A DNA stretch of 46,788 bases, from NCBI GenBank assembly GCA_021770755.1, contig JAETQI010000036.1:1-46788 (forward strand), in the 5' to 3' direction. The notes beneath the pieces were generated by a model. That model did no database searches. It was not told where the DNA came from and was given only the letters and a program-made list of their open reading frames with translations. This stretch comes from Lachnospiraceae bacterium (GTDB lineage: Bacteria > Bacillota > Clostridia > Lachnospirales > Lachnospiraceae). This document shows positions 16,899-25,349 of this stretch, one piece after another; positions within the stretch are counted from its first letter, which is position 1; every line of letters begins with the position of its first letter. The translations under genes and the position numbers were made by a program.

Positions 16899-17234
16899 AT
16901 GGATATCAAGAGTAGTTTCACCTATGACAGCAAGATCGCAAACGAATCATACGCGGCAAAGGCAAGTGCATCGATGGCAAAAGAGAACAGGCTTGCAACA
17001 GGACAGAAAGTAGCTGATTCATCTTCTGACGCAGCAGCATCCCTTCAGATCAAGTCCAGGACGAACGAGGCGGCGCTTGAGAACATCAACGCAGCATCCA
17101 GCGCAGTCGAGGACGTGGCAAGGGCAGAGGAGATGATCCGTGAGGCGAACCGCCGCATTCTGGAGCAGTCTGATGATTCTGTGCTCGCACAGGCAAACCA
17201 GTCAACGGACGCCGTTACAAAGCTGTTGGGTTGA
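16899..17234 (+). CDS. Mini-flagellin: conserved flagellin ends joined without a middle, 111 aa
   Basis: The protein aligns with flagellin D0/D1 ends only. Residues about 25-75 (NRLATGQKVADSSSDAAASL, then IKSRTNEAALENINAASSAV) follow the [20 protein letters not shown]...ASxNxEDG pattern. Residues about 76-111 (AEEMIREANRRILEQSDDSV, then LAQANQSTDAVTKLLG) follow the flagellin C-terminus MAxEMVxYSNxNILQQAGQSM. The outer D1 helices, the NRLEH motif and the whole surface domain are absent. The start is well supported by AAGGAGGT. It has its own vegetative promoter and its own terminator, so it is an independent gene and not a fragment. Possible roles are a thin filament or adaptor subunit, or a decoy for a chaperone; these are guesses. 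Confidence 0.85.
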   Translation: MDIKSSFTYDSKIANESYAAKASASMAKENRLATGQKVADSSSDAAASLQIKSRTNEAALENINAASSAVEDVARAEEMIREANRRILEQSDDSVLAQANQSTDAVTKLLG

Positions 17235-17255
17235 TATTGAATTATAAGAGTGATA

Positions 17256-17285
17256 AAAAAGCCAATCAGGGGATTGGCTTTTTTG
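17256..17285 (+). terminator. Intrinsic terminator after the mini-flagellin
   Basis: AAAAAAGCCAATC (17256-17268) and GATTGGCTTTTTT (17273-17285) form a perfect 13-bp stem with a 4-base loop. Confidence 0.92.
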
Positions 17286-17338
17286 TTGTCTGTTTTTACT
17301 AAATTGTATAAATTGTGTATTTTTTTAGAAAAATATAT

Positions 17339-17365
17339 TAAATTCACATAACGACTAACCGATAA
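17339..17365 (+). promoter_or_regulatory. Sigma-28 type promoter of the stop-interrupted flagellin
   Basis: TAAA (17339-17342), 15 bases, ACCGATAA (17358-17365). The promoter is intact although the gene behind it is interrupted. Confidence 0.88.
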
Positions 17366-17436
17366 CATAAATATGTAAACTTTTTAATTTAACTTATTAT
17401 GGCATATATGACATACCACCAAGGAAGGAGGGGCAT

Positions 17437-19788
17437 ATGGTCATACAGCATAATATGGCGGCGGAAAATAGTGGGCGTATGCACAAGATCATCTCTGGAA
17501 AGCTGGCAGGGTCATCGGAGAAACTGTCGTCAGGATACCGGATCAACAGGGGAGCGGACGATGCAGCAGGGCTGTCCATCTCAGAGAAGCTGCGGTTTCA
17601 GATCAGGGGACTGGACAAGGGGTCGGCAAACATCGACGACGGCGTCGGATACTGCCAGGTCGCGGACGGCGCGCTCAATGAGATGCATGACATGCTGCAG
17701 CGCATGAATGAGCTGTGCATACAGGCGGCAAACGGCACGCTCTCGGACACGGACCGCGAGTGCATCGATCTGGAAGTCCAGAAGCTGAAAGAGGAGATCA
17801 ACCGCATCTGCCGCACGACAAAGTTTAATGAGGAGTACATATTTCTGTGCGAGGACGTTGTGCCGAACCTGTCGCATGAGGTCTACAAGATGTCCTTTTC
17901 AGGCAGGCCCAAAGATCTGTTTATCTATAACAGTTCCTACGACGCGGTCGATCAGTATGCTGGCGTCGCGTTCCGGGGAAGGCGTTATTCATGGGACGAG
18001 ATCGATCCGCTGATGTACAATAAGAACACGCATGAGTTCCGGGAAGGGAAGTATTCGATCCGCGCGGACGACGGCACAATCCTCACGCTTGTCTGCGAGA
18101 AAGGCGCAAAGCTGCCGCAGGTGTCGCGCCAGTTCATGACGACCGCTGACACGAAAGGGATCTATGTCAACAGTGACCTCGTGAAATGGCAGGATATCCG
18201 GCAGTCGGGTGACACATATACCTTTGACTACCATGGCATGACGATCTCCTTCACCAAGGAAGCGGACGATAGCTGGGATGATATGCTCACCAAGCTGTCG
18301 GGAACTTTGTGGGAGAGTACTTATGAGACGCCGGTGGAGGCGTACTCGGTGGATGCATCGTTCAGCTTTGGGACGACCTATCGGTTTGTGAGCAATAAGC
18401 GGATCCAGAGCTACCTGGCAAGAGGGTCGATGCCAAAATATATCCTGCATGCGGAGGATGGCAACCACGGGGGAACGATCTCTGTGCATGATGCCAATGG
18501 CAACTTTCTGCGGTATGATCCCTTTGACGGCGTGTGGCTCGAGGGTACGAACGAGGACGGGACGCCAAACGGCAAAGTCGTGTATGAGCTGCTTCCCAAC
18601 GGGGATAAGAAGCTGTGTACGATGACGTGGGCGGAGTTTGGGTTTGACTGCGGTGAGGACAACGGGGACTGGGGCAATCAGAGTACGGATATCTGGTCAG
18701 GCGCGGGCAGCATCAAAGACGATCCCAGGCCGCCGTACCCTGCGGATTCGGCGCCGGACGTCAATCTTGGAACGCAGTATTTTCCCAATTATGACCCGTA
18801 CAAAAGGTTTGAGTTTTATGTTTTTAACAATACGGTAGCGCCCCCGGACGACCGGGAGCACGTCAGCTTTTATTTCAGCGTGATCAACGAAGTGAGCAAG
18901 GAGCAGGTGATCAAGACGCTCGACAACATTGTGATCGGTTATCCGCGGATCACGCCGCATGACCATGCGGAGACAGCGCCTGTCACTAATAATAAGGTAA
19001 CGATCAGCAAAAAAGATCTGTATCTGTCGCTGTCTGATGAGTATGCCCTGGGAAGGGACTATGAGAACCAGCTCGCCCAGTACATGCTGAAAGGACCGCA
19101 GCAGCTTGCGTATTCAAACGGCGTGTTTTCCCTGACCTATGGGTATGATCCCGGCAGAAAAGGCGGGAATATGGTGCTGAGCGGGAGAAGTGACCTGAAT
19201 TTGTACGATCTGAAAGAAAAGATCATCACAGGAGGGACTCTTAGTGGAAGCGGAAATAATCTGAAACTGAGTGCGAGCAATACCAATCCGTCGTTCAATG
19301 TGAATCTGACCGGCGGCGTGGGAAGCGAACTGGACCTTTCCTTCCGTTACAATATTTCGGACTTTTTTTCCGGCGGCGGCGCGTCGGTCACAGAGACACA
19401 GAATCAAAACGGAAAGTATGTCAAGATCAATAACAGGTATGTGGAGTACCGCGCATGGGATCCGTCGCATAAGAACCTACAGCGGTACAATGTGGATATC
19501 ACCGGCGCGGGAGGCCAGTCACTGGACGATTATTTCACCAATACCGTATATAAGGATATTGCCAACGCGACCACAGTCAGCCTGCACACGGACGATTATC
19601 CGACTGGCGGCATAACGGGCTCGGAAGTGCAGCAGACAGCGATGGTCACGCGCTGGCAGACACCGTTCCAGCACAAGCCGGGAGAGCCGGATCCGCCGCC
19701 GACCTATGAGCCGGAGTACCTCAAGATCCAGTGCAGCTCCAACACGATCGACTACATTACGATACAGAAGCAGCGGCTGTCGGTCTAA
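17437..19788 (+). CDS. Large flagellin, N-terminal 783 residues before an in-frame stop
   Basis: Begins MVIQHNMAAENSGRMHKI with KLSSGYRINRGADDAAGLSI and NELCIQAANGTLSDTDRECI: normal D0/D1 N-terminus. Then follows a very large variable region of about 600 residues (160-760), rich in Tyr, Asp, Gly and Pro with no domain I recognise. It ends at TAA 19786-19788, right where other flagellins enter the C-terminal D1 domain. The same frame continues without any other stop to 20106 and encodes the missing C-terminus (next entry). Without that C-terminus the product could not polymerise in the normal way. Ribosome binding site AAGGAAGGAGG and a sigma-28 promoter are intact. Either a recent nonsense mutation (CAA, GAA or AAA to TAA is one change), a sequencing error, or stop readthrough. 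Confidence 0.85.
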   Translation: MVIQHNMAAENSGRMHKIISGKLAGSSEKLSSGYRINRGADDAAGLSISEKLRFQIRGLDKGSANIDDGVGYCQVADGALNEMHDMLQRMNELCIQAANGTLSDTDRECIDLEVQKLKEEINRICRTTKFNEEYIFLCEDVVPNLSHEVYKMSFSGRPKDLFIYNSSYDAVDQYAGVAFRGRRYSWDEIDPLMYNKNTHEFREGKYSIRADDGTILTLVCEKGAKLPQVSRQFMTTADTKGIYVNSDLVKWQDIRQSGDTYTFDYHGMTISFTKEADDSWDDMLTKLSGTLWESTYETPVEAYSVDASFSFGTTYRFVSNKRIQSYLARGSMPKYILHAEDGNHGGTISVHDANGNFLRYDPFDGVWLEGTNEDGTPNGKVVYELLPNGDKKLCTMTWAEFGFDCGEDNGDWGNQSTDIWSGAGSIKDDPRPPYPADSAPDVNLGTQYFPNYDPYKRFEFYVFNNTVAPPDDREHVSFYFSVINEVSKEQVIKTLDNIVIGYPRITPHDHAETAPVTNNKVTISKKDLYLSLSDEYALGRDYENQLAQYMLKGPQQLAYSNGVFSLTYGYDPGRKGGNMVLSGRSDLNLYDLKEKIITGGTLSGSGNNLKLSASNTNPSFNVNLTGGVGSELDLSFRYNISDFFSGGGASVTETQNQNGKYVKINNRYVEYRAWDPSHKNLQRYNVDITGAGGQSLDDYFTNTVYKDIANATTVSLHTDDYPTGGITGSEVQQTAMVTRWQTPFQHKPGEPDPPPTYEPEYLKIQCSSNTIDYITIQKQRLSV

Positions 19789-20106
19789 CGTCTGGGTTTG
19801 TTAAATGTAGGGACGCTCTCGGAGATCCAGGCGACCAGTTGCATCGATACAGTGGGGAAGGCGCTTGCCAAGGTCAATTCTGTGAGGAGCTTGTTCGGTG
19901 CGTATCAGAACCGGCTCGAGCACGCGTATGCGATCAACCGCAACACGCATGAGAACACGCAGGGCGCAGAGTCGGTGATACGCGATACGGATATGGCGGA
20001 AGAGATGGTCGGACACACCAACAACAGTGTCCTGCAGCAGTCGGTCAACGCGATGCTGGCACAGGCGAACCAGGCAAACCGTGGGGTGCTGACAATGCTG
20101 GGGTAG
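19789..20106 (+). CDS. C-terminal D1/D0 part of the interrupted flagellin, in frame after the TAA
   Basis: In the same frame as the gene at 17437, after one TAA. It encodes RLGLLNVGTLSEIQATSCID, TVGKALAKVNSVRSLFGAYQNRLEH and the end [16 protein letters not shown], which is the standard flagellin C-terminus. The flanking residues join smoothly: ITIQKQRLSV-stop-RLGLLNV corresponds to the I-x-I...S-LG-(V/I)-x-x-(L/V)-x-V stretch of the neighbours. A TTG at 19798 could serve as start, but no ribosome binding site precedes it, so independent translation is unlikely. NRLEHAYAINRNTHENTQGA replaces the usual [12 protein letters not shown], so it is also diverged. Confidence 0.7.
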   Translation, partial: RLGLLNVGTLSEIQATSCIDTVGKALAKVNSVRSLFGAYQNRLEHAYAINRNTHENTQGAESVIRDTDMAEEMVGHTNNSVLQQSVNAMLAQANQANRGVLTMLG

Positions 20107-20190
20107 CTGCCTGCGGCGAAGGCTGTTTCAGAGAATAATCTGAATTTTTGGATAAAAATGAGAAAAATTTGAAAATTTCACACAATAAGC

Positions 20191-20217
20191 TAAATTTTCA
20201 GAAAATAAAGCCGATAT
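20191..20217 (+). promoter_or_regulatory. Sigma-28 type promoter of flagellin F
   Basis: TAAA (20191-20194), 15 bases, GCCGATAT (20210-20217): the best match to consensus in the window. The leader to the ATG is about 135 bases. Confidence 0.92.
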
Positions 20218-20361
20218 ATATACTGTAAACGGAGTTACAGAAAATATTAACGATAATAAAAACGACCGATTCAAGGGGAATGGTCAAAAAAATAATAAAT
20301 AATAATATGGGAAAGTTGCTTGGTGAAAGGGATGTCCTGGGCTGCTAAAGGAGGAGAAATT

Positions 20362-22110
20362 ATGGTAGTACAGCACAATCTTAAAGCTATGAACGCGAAC
20401 AGAATGTTGAACATCAATACGAATGCGTCAGCGCGTTCCACAGAGAAACTTTCAAGCGGCTATCGCGTGAACAGGGCTGCTGACGACGCGGCAGGACTCG
20501 CGATCTCAGAGAAGATGAGAAAGCAGATCCGTGGTCTGACACAGGGTTCGCGCAATGCGGAGGACGGTATCTCCTGCGTGCAGACAGCAGAGGGCGCACT
20601 TGCGGAAGTGCAGGATATGCTGCAGAGAATGAATGAGCTCTGCGTGCAGGCTGCAAACGGCACAAACTCCGTCACAGACCGCCAGTATATCCAGGACGAG
20701 ATCGACCAGCTCGTGACAGAGATGGACAGAATCGCAGAGACGACCAAGTTCAATGAGACTTATCTTTTGAAGGGTGACAAGACACAGCCGGAGAATCTGG
20801 TACATACCTTTAATTATATCAAGGGCGATGAGATCGACCAGACTAAGATGTCCAAGGTCGTAAACAGCTCCGGTGCCCTGGTAAAAGTAAATTATAACGG
20901 AACGGATAATGTATATGTGGTAAATGCGGCAAGCATCAGCGCTTCTACCGTGAACAGCCCGATGACAGCGGATGTTGTCTCAAAGGGATCTGATTTTACG
21001 AAGTATCTGGATGGAGATCCGGACAAATTTAAAGCTGACCCGACTACATATGACGATACAATGGGAACGATGGTCGGTGCGAGCTCTTCAATCACACAGT
21101 TGAAGCTCAGCCAGGATTATGCGATATTCAGGAATACAAAATTAGATCCGGAGTCACTTGAGATTCAGCCGGGAACAAAGAATCTTGTGAGCAAAGATGA
21201 CAAAGATGCTTACATTTACGATACATCGACAAAGAATATCATCCATGTAAAGGCAGGGGAGGATCTGTCAAAGTATGTGAAAGAGATCAGCGGTGAGAAA
21301 GGCAAGTACACGATGGATGACCGCTACAGATTGCTTTATAATGCAAATCCGAAGGCGACGAGTGTAGGCGATACTACATTAGGATATCCTACAGGTGCTG
21401 CCGAAGAGATAGAGAAGAAGGATCTGATCGGTGCAGTATCAGAGAATAAGCTTTATAATAAGGACGGCGAAGAAGTATCTGGTATGGGATTATACAAGTA
21501 CTTTAACGAGAACGGCGACTACAAGGGCGGTTTGTTCGCAGACAAGGATGCTACGATGAAGATTACTGAGAACAAATTTATTGTGGATAAGGATGGCAAT
21601 CCTGTTATGGATGCAAATGGTAAACCACAGCCAGTATCCCTGTATTTCGGCGGCTACATCAGCAATCTGCGCGAGAAGGTTACAGCGGCATTGACATTCA
21701 GCGTTCATGCAGGTTCAGACTCTGACCTCACCAACAGGATCTCTGCAACGATCGACACGATGTCAGCAGCAGGACTTGGCGTGAATAAGTTAAAGAGCAC
21801 ATCGATCGGTATCGTGGATGAGACCGGTGACAATGCGAGAGAGGCGATCGACGTTGTCGGCGAGGCGTTAAAGGTCGTATCCACACAGCGTTCTATCCTC
21901 GGTGCAGTGCAGAACCGCTTAGAGCACACGATCTCGAACCTGGACAATGTCGTTGAGAACACCACGGCAGCGGAGTCCGCGATTCGTGATACAGATATGG
22001 CGGAGGAGATGGTGAAGTTCTCCAACAACCAGGTGCTCATGCAGGCAGGCCAGTCGATCCTTGCACAGGCAAACCAGGCAAACCAGGGTGTACTCTCACT
22101 CCTGCAATAA
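20362..22110 (+). CDS. fliC: Flagellin F, 582 aa
   Basis: Flagellin starting [18 protein letters not shown] with [20 protein letters not shown] at the N-terminus, and [20 protein letters not shown] and [16 protein letters not shown] at the end. The variable domain (about 150-440) is longer than in flagellins A-D and is rich in Asp, Lys and Thr. ATG 20362 is chosen over the in-frame upstream ATG at 20320 because AAAGGAGGAG (20347-20356) lies 5 bases before it and the MVVQHN start is conserved. Cys occurs at ISCVQTAE and NELCVQAA in the D1 domain. It has its own sigma-28 promoter and terminator, so it is a single-gene unit. The consensus promoter and strong ribosome binding site suggest a major filament subunit. 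Confidence 0.95.
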   Translation: MVVQHNLKAMNANRMLNINTNASARSTEKLSSGYRVNRAADDAAGLAISEKMRKQIRGLTQGSRNAEDGISCVQTAEGALAEVQDMLQRMNELCVQAANGTNSVTDRQYIQDEIDQLVTEMDRIAETTKFNETYLLKGDKTQPENLVHTFNYIKGDEIDQTKMSKVVNSSGALVKVNYNGTDNVYVVNAASISASTVNSPMTADVVSKGSDFTKYLDGDPDKFKADPTTYDDTMGTMVGASSSITQLKLSQDYAIFRNTKLDPESLEIQPGTKNLVSKDDKDAYIYDTSTKNIIHVKAGEDLSKYVKEISGEKGKYTMDDRYRLLYNANPKATSVGDTTLGYPTGAAEEIEKKDLIGAVSENKLYNKDGEEVSGMGLYKYFNENGDYKGGLFADKDATMKITENKFIVDKDGNPVMDANGKPQPVSLYFGGYISNLREKVTAALTFSVHAGSDSDLTNRISATIDTMSAAGLGVNKLKSTSIGIVDETGDNAREAIDVVGEALKVVSTQRSILGAVQNRLEHTISNLDNVVENTTAAESAIRDTDMAEEMVKFSNNQVLMQAGQSILAQANQANQGVLSLLQ

Positions 22111-22146
22111 TATTGCATTCACTCTAACCAATCTAACATATGTGAA

Positions 22147-22176
22147 AAGAACCGTCCAGATTCTGGGCGGTTCTTT
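22147..22176 (+). terminator. Intrinsic terminator after flagellin F
   Basis: AAGAACCGTCCAGA pairs with TCTGGGCGGTTCTT (one G-U pair) with a tight loop, then T residues. Confidence 0.82.
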
Positions 22177-22212
22177 AACATTTTTATCTTTTTAAAATTT
22201 TTCTAAAATGTA

Positions 22213-22342
22213 TTGACTAAGATGGAAAATAGTGTTAAACTGTACGAGTACGTTTGGTAGATATACCAGAAGTGTACACAGCTCACTCTAACTATTTAAT
22301 AATGTAAGCGTGCAGGAAAGATTAGTCTCTCCTGCACGCTTA
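22213..22342 (+). ncRNA. Candidate small RNA between flagellin F and a sigma-28 gene
   Basis: TTGACT (22213-22218), 17 bases, TAAACT (22236-22241) looks like a vegetative promoter pointing right. No plus-strand gene follows: the next gene is on the minus strand and ends at 22362. A perfect 13-bp hairpin at 22305-22342 would end a transcript of about 95 bases. The -10 matches only 4 of 6, so this is a weak-to-moderate candidate. Confidence 0.35.
22305..22342. terminator. Hairpin terminator for the minus-strand 157-aa gene, usable on both strands
   Basis: TAAGCGTGCAGGA (22305-22317) and TCCTGCACGCTTA (22330-22342) form a perfect 13-bp stem with a 12-base loop. T-tracts are short on both sides. 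Confidence 0.7.
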
Positions 22343-22361
22343 TATTATTATCCGTATACTG

Positions 22362-22835
22362 TTAATTTTTCTTCTCAGGCACAAGCATAAAAATCTGTTT
22401 CTGCGAATCCGGAACTTCGCTGAGCGCCTTGTCCAGCTCGAGCGATTCCTTGTAATCGTTGAGGCGGTTGATGATATCCGGATTGTTGATATCCTCCTTG
22501 TTGATGACCTGCCGGATATAGTAGTAGACCAGTAGCTGCAGGTCCGTCAGGTGGAGGTACATCGGATGATCGTCGATCTCCTGGCAGAGTGCGCGCAGAC
22601 CGTCAAGCTGGTCGTGTATGGGATCGATGGCGATCGAAATCTGGTCCATGGTGACGATCAGGCGTTCCTTGTATTCGGTGACACGGCAGACCTCCTCGAC
22701 GCTGGGACGGTTGATCCGGGACAGGCGCGAAAGCTCCTTGTCGCAGTGTTCCACGCCTTCCAGCAACTTGAATATTTTATTGTATGCATTGCACAGCGTC
22801 TGCAGCAAACGCTCATATTTCTGCTGATATTCCAT
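22362..22835 (-). CDS. Sigma-28 controlled helical protein of unknown function, 157 aa
   Basis: All-helical, charged protein starting MEYQQKYERLLQTLCNAYNK with IFKLLEGVEHCDKELSRLSR. It has a middle block VTEYKERLIVTMDQISIAID and the tail SQKQIFMLVPEKKN. I do not recognise the family. Size, coiled-coil character and the E-K/R-x-x-L pattern resemble FlgN/FliT-type flagellar chaperones, and its promoter at 22880-22906 is a clear sigma-28 type, so a flagellar role is likely. It starts at an ATG with GAGGAGG 6 bases upstream. It is divergent from the glycosyltransferase gene at 23037 and convergent with flagellin F. Confidence 0.75.
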   Translation of the reverse strand: MEYQQKYERLLQTLCNAYNKIFKLLEGVEHCDKELSRLSRINRPSVEEVCRVTEYKERLIVTMDQISIAIDPIHDQLDGLRALCQEIDDHPMYLHLTDLQLLVYYYIRQVINKEDINNPDIINRLNDYKESLELDKALSEVPDSQKQIFMLVPEKKN

Positions 22836-22879
22836 ATGAATCCTCCTCGAATTATTTACATAATTATACTACATAAGTT

Positions 22880-22906
22880 ATATCGTCAGAATATTCTGAA
22901 AACTTA
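22880..22906 (-). promoter_or_regulatory. Sigma-28 type promoter of the 157-aa gene
   Basis: On the minus strand: TAAG (22906-22903), 15 bases, GACGATAT (22887-22880). It places this unknown gene in the late flagellar regulon. Confidence 0.85.
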
Positions 22907-22970
22907 ACCTCTTGCGGCATATATTTAGACGGAAATCACCGGATATTTCGATATTTTATCAAAGAAACAG

Positions 22971-22999
22971 TTGAGAAATTATGTAAAGTTCGTTACAAT
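22971..22999 (+). promoter_or_regulatory. Vegetative promoter of the glycosyltransferase-glf pair
   Basis: TTGAGA (22971-22976), 17 bases, TACAAT (22994-22999). It is of sigma-A type and lies back to back with the sigma-28 promoter of the minus-strand gene. Confidence 0.7.
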
Positions 23000-23036
23000 A
23001 ATATCAAGCAAAAATATGAGACCATGGAGGATGCGT

Positions 23037-24131
23037 ATGAAATTCAGTTTATGCATGATTGTAAAAAACGAGTCTGCAGTATTGCAGGACTGTCTTGATT
23101 CCCTAAAGGACATTATGGATGAGATCATCATAGTGGACACCGGCTCCACGGATGATACCAGGAAGATCGCGGCACAGTACACGCCATATCTGTATGACTA
23201 TGAGTGGAATGATGACTTTGCGGCTGCCAGGAATTTTGCGTTCTCAAAAGCGACCGGGGATTATATCTACTCGGCGGATGCCGACGAGGTGTTAGACCGC
23301 GAGAACCAGGACAAGTTCAAGGCGCTGAAGCGTGCGATGCTGCCCGAGGTGGAGATCGTGCAGATGGTCTATGTGACAGAGCAGATCAACCATCCGACAG
23401 AAAATTTTGCGCGTGACCTGCGTCCCAAGCTTTTTAAGCGTCTCAGGGAGTTTACATGGATCGAGCCGATCCATGAGACTGTGAACATCAACCCGGTCAT
23501 CTATGACAGTGACATCGAGGTTCATCACCGCCCCCGGGGGAGCCACAGCACACGGGATCTCGGGGTGTTTGAGAAGATCATAGCGGAGCGGGGAGTGCTC
23601 TCCGACCGGCTGATGGGAATGTATCTGAGGGAACTCTACAAGGCGGGCACGGAGGAGGAGCTTAGGACAGCGGAAGGATTTTTTGAGCGGTCACTGGTCG
23701 AAAAGCGGGCGGAGGGGAAAGAACTGTTGTGCCGTCAGATGATCGCGGTGCTGTTGAAGATCTACAGGATAGCGGACAATCCGGTCAGCATATTAAAGGT
23801 CGCTCTGAGCGAGGAGGCGACGGTACCATCGGCGGAGATGTGCATGGAGCTTGGATACTTCTTTATGAAAAAGGAGGATTTCGAGGAGGCGGCAAACTGG
23901 TTCCACAGGGCAGGTTATGACTGCGAGAGCGAGATCGACGTGGCGAGCAGCGGAACATCCGCGTTTATGGCGCTTGCGCTGTGCTGCAGGAAGCTTGCCA
24001 AGTCGCCCAGGACAAAGGCGCTGCCGCAGCGGGAGTATGACCTGGAATGTGCGAGACTGACAGAGCAGGCGGCTGAGTACGAACAGCTTGCGCGGGACTG
24101 GAAGCCGGTGGAACCAAGGCTCTTTAATTAG
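23037..24131 (+). CDS. Family 2 glycosyltransferase with C-terminal helical repeats, 364 aa
   Basis: Third GT2 enzyme of the island. Residues 1-100 contain FSLCMIVKNESAVLQDCLDS, IIIVDTGSTDDTRKIAAQY and the DxD-type YSADADEVLD. The middle has the PKLFKR...EPIHETVN pattern of this group, and the C-terminal half is TPR-like (SAEMCMELGYFFMKKEDFEE, AANWFHRAGYDCE). The start at 23037 is used because GGAGG at 23026-23030 is 6 bases upstream; an earlier in-frame ATG at 23031 is too close to that site, and the longer open frame overlaps the promoter. It is followed after 40 bases by glf, so the pair may make and transfer a sugar. The acceptor (flagellin or surface glycan) is not shown by the sequence. 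Confidence 0.85.
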   Translation: MKFSLCMIVKNESAVLQDCLDSLKDIMDEIIIVDTGSTDDTRKIAAQYTPYLYDYEWNDDFAAARNFAFSKATGDYIYSADADEVLDRENQDKFKALKRAMLPEVEIVQMVYVTEQINHPTENFARDLRPKLFKRLREFTWIEPIHETVNINPVIYDSDIEVHHRPRGSHSTRDLGVFEKIIAERGVLSDRLMGMYLRELYKAGTEEELRTAEGFFERSLVEKRAEGKELLCRQMIAVLLKIYRIADNPVSILKVALSEEATVPSAEMCMELGYFFMKKEDFEEAANWFHRAGYDCESEIDVASSGTSAFMALALCCRKLAKSPRTKALPQREYDLECARLTEQAAEYEQLARDWKPVEPRLFN

Positions 24132-24171
24132 AGCCAGTTAGAACAAATACGATCAGTTAGGAGAACAGAGA

Positions 24172-25305
24172 ATGAAATATGACTATTTGGTAGTCGGCGC
24201 AGGACTTTTTGGCGCCGTGTTTGCCAGTGAGATGAAGAGATCCGGCAGAAGATGCCTCGTGATCGACAGGAGGGGGCATATCGCAGGAAACATTTATACA
24301 GAGGAGGTGAACGGAATCCATGTCCACAGATATGGCGCGCATATTTTCCATACTTCCGACGCGAAGATCTGGCGCTATGTCAATGAACTGGCAGAGTTCA
24401 ACCATTACATTAACTCTCCGGTGGCAGTGTATAAGGACGAGCTTTACAATCTTCCGTTTAATATGAATACATTTGCGAAAATGTGGCATGTGAAAACGCC
24501 AAAGGAAGCGGCGGAGCGCATCCGCTCCCAGATCGCAGACCTCAACATCGGGGAGCCGGCAAATCTGGAGGAACAGGCGCTGTCACTGGTCGGGAAGGAT
24601 ATCTATGAGAAGCTCGTGAAGGGCTATACGGAGAAGCAGTGGGGGCGCGACTGCAAAGAACTGCCCGCATTTATCATCAAGCGGCTCCCTGTCCGCTTCA
24701 CGTTTGACAACAATTACTTTAATGATCCGTATCAGGGGATCCCCAAGGGCGGTTATACAGCCATGGTGCAAAAACTGCTGGACGGCATCGAGGTGCGGCT
24801 TGACACGGCGTTTGAGGACTTTGTCAGAAAGGATGGGCAAAACGGTACATATGTTACATGTGACGGGCAGCACTCGTTTGGGAAAGTGCTGTACACGGGC
24901 ATGATCGACGCGTTTTTTGATTATTGCGAGGGCGCGCTGGAGTACCGTTCCCTTGAATTCCAGACAGAACTTCTGGAGGGTGAGGAGAATTATCAGGGAA
25001 ATGCGGTGGTCAATTATACAGAACGTGAAGTGCCGTTCACGCGCATCATAGAACACAAGCACTTTGAGTTCGGACATCAGCCGGATACCGTGATCACAAG
25101 AGAGTATCCAAAGGAGTGGAAGCGCGGCGACGAGCCGTACTATCCGGTCAATGACGAGCGGAACGCTGCGCTGTATCAGAAGTATCTGCGCCTTGCGTCG
25201 GAGCAGAAAAATGTGCTTTTTGGAGGACGGCTGGGGCAGTACAGGTATTATGACATGGACAAAGTGATCGCCGCGGCACTTGAAATGGCGGAAAGCGTAA
25301 AGTAA
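24172..25305 (+). CDS. glf: UDP-galactopyranose mutase, 377 aa
   Basis: FAD-dependent enzyme that converts UDP-galactopyranose to UDP-galactofuranose for galactofuranose-containing surface glycans. It begins YDYLVVGAGLFGAVFASEMK, the Rossmann FAD-binding motif, followed by CLVIDRRGHIAGNIYTEEVN and VHRYGAHIFHTSD. YTEKQWGRDCKELPAFIIKR, RFTFDNNYFNDPYQGIPKGG and the C-terminal FGGRLGQYRYYDMDKVIAAA are all family hallmarks. The length is typical (about 370-380). It follows a GT2 gene in the same direction, hinting that galactofuranose or a related sugar is used on the filament or the cell surface. Ribosome binding site AGGAGA. Confidence 0.96.
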   Translation: MKYDYLVVGAGLFGAVFASEMKRSGRRCLVIDRRGHIAGNIYTEEVNGIHVHRYGAHIFHTSDAKIWRYVNELAEFNHYINSPVAVYKDELYNLPFNMNTFAKMWHVKTPKEAAERIRSQIADLNIGEPANLEEQALSLVGKDIYEKLVKGYTEKQWGRDCKELPAFIIKRLPVRFTFDNNYFNDPYQGIPKGGYTAMVQKLLDGIEVRLDTAFEDFVRKDGQNGTYVTCDGQHSFGKVLYTGMIDAFFDYCEGALEYRSLEFQTELLEGEENYQGNAVVNYTEREVPFTRIIEHKHFEFGHQPDTVITREYPKEWKRGDEPYYPVNDERNAALYQKYLRLASEQKNVLFGGRLGQYRYYDMDKVIAAALEMAESVK

Positions 25306-25315
25306 TATGAAAATG

Positions 25316-25347
25316 AAAATACAAGCGCATGTGCGCTTGTATTTTTT
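25316..25347. terminator. Bidirectional terminator between glf and the FliD-like gene
   Basis: AAAATACAAGCGCA pairs perfectly with TGCGCTTGTATTTT around the centre at 25330. T-rich on the plus side and, read the other way, on the minus side, so it can end both convergent genes. Confidence 0.9.
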
Positions 25348-25349
25348 TG

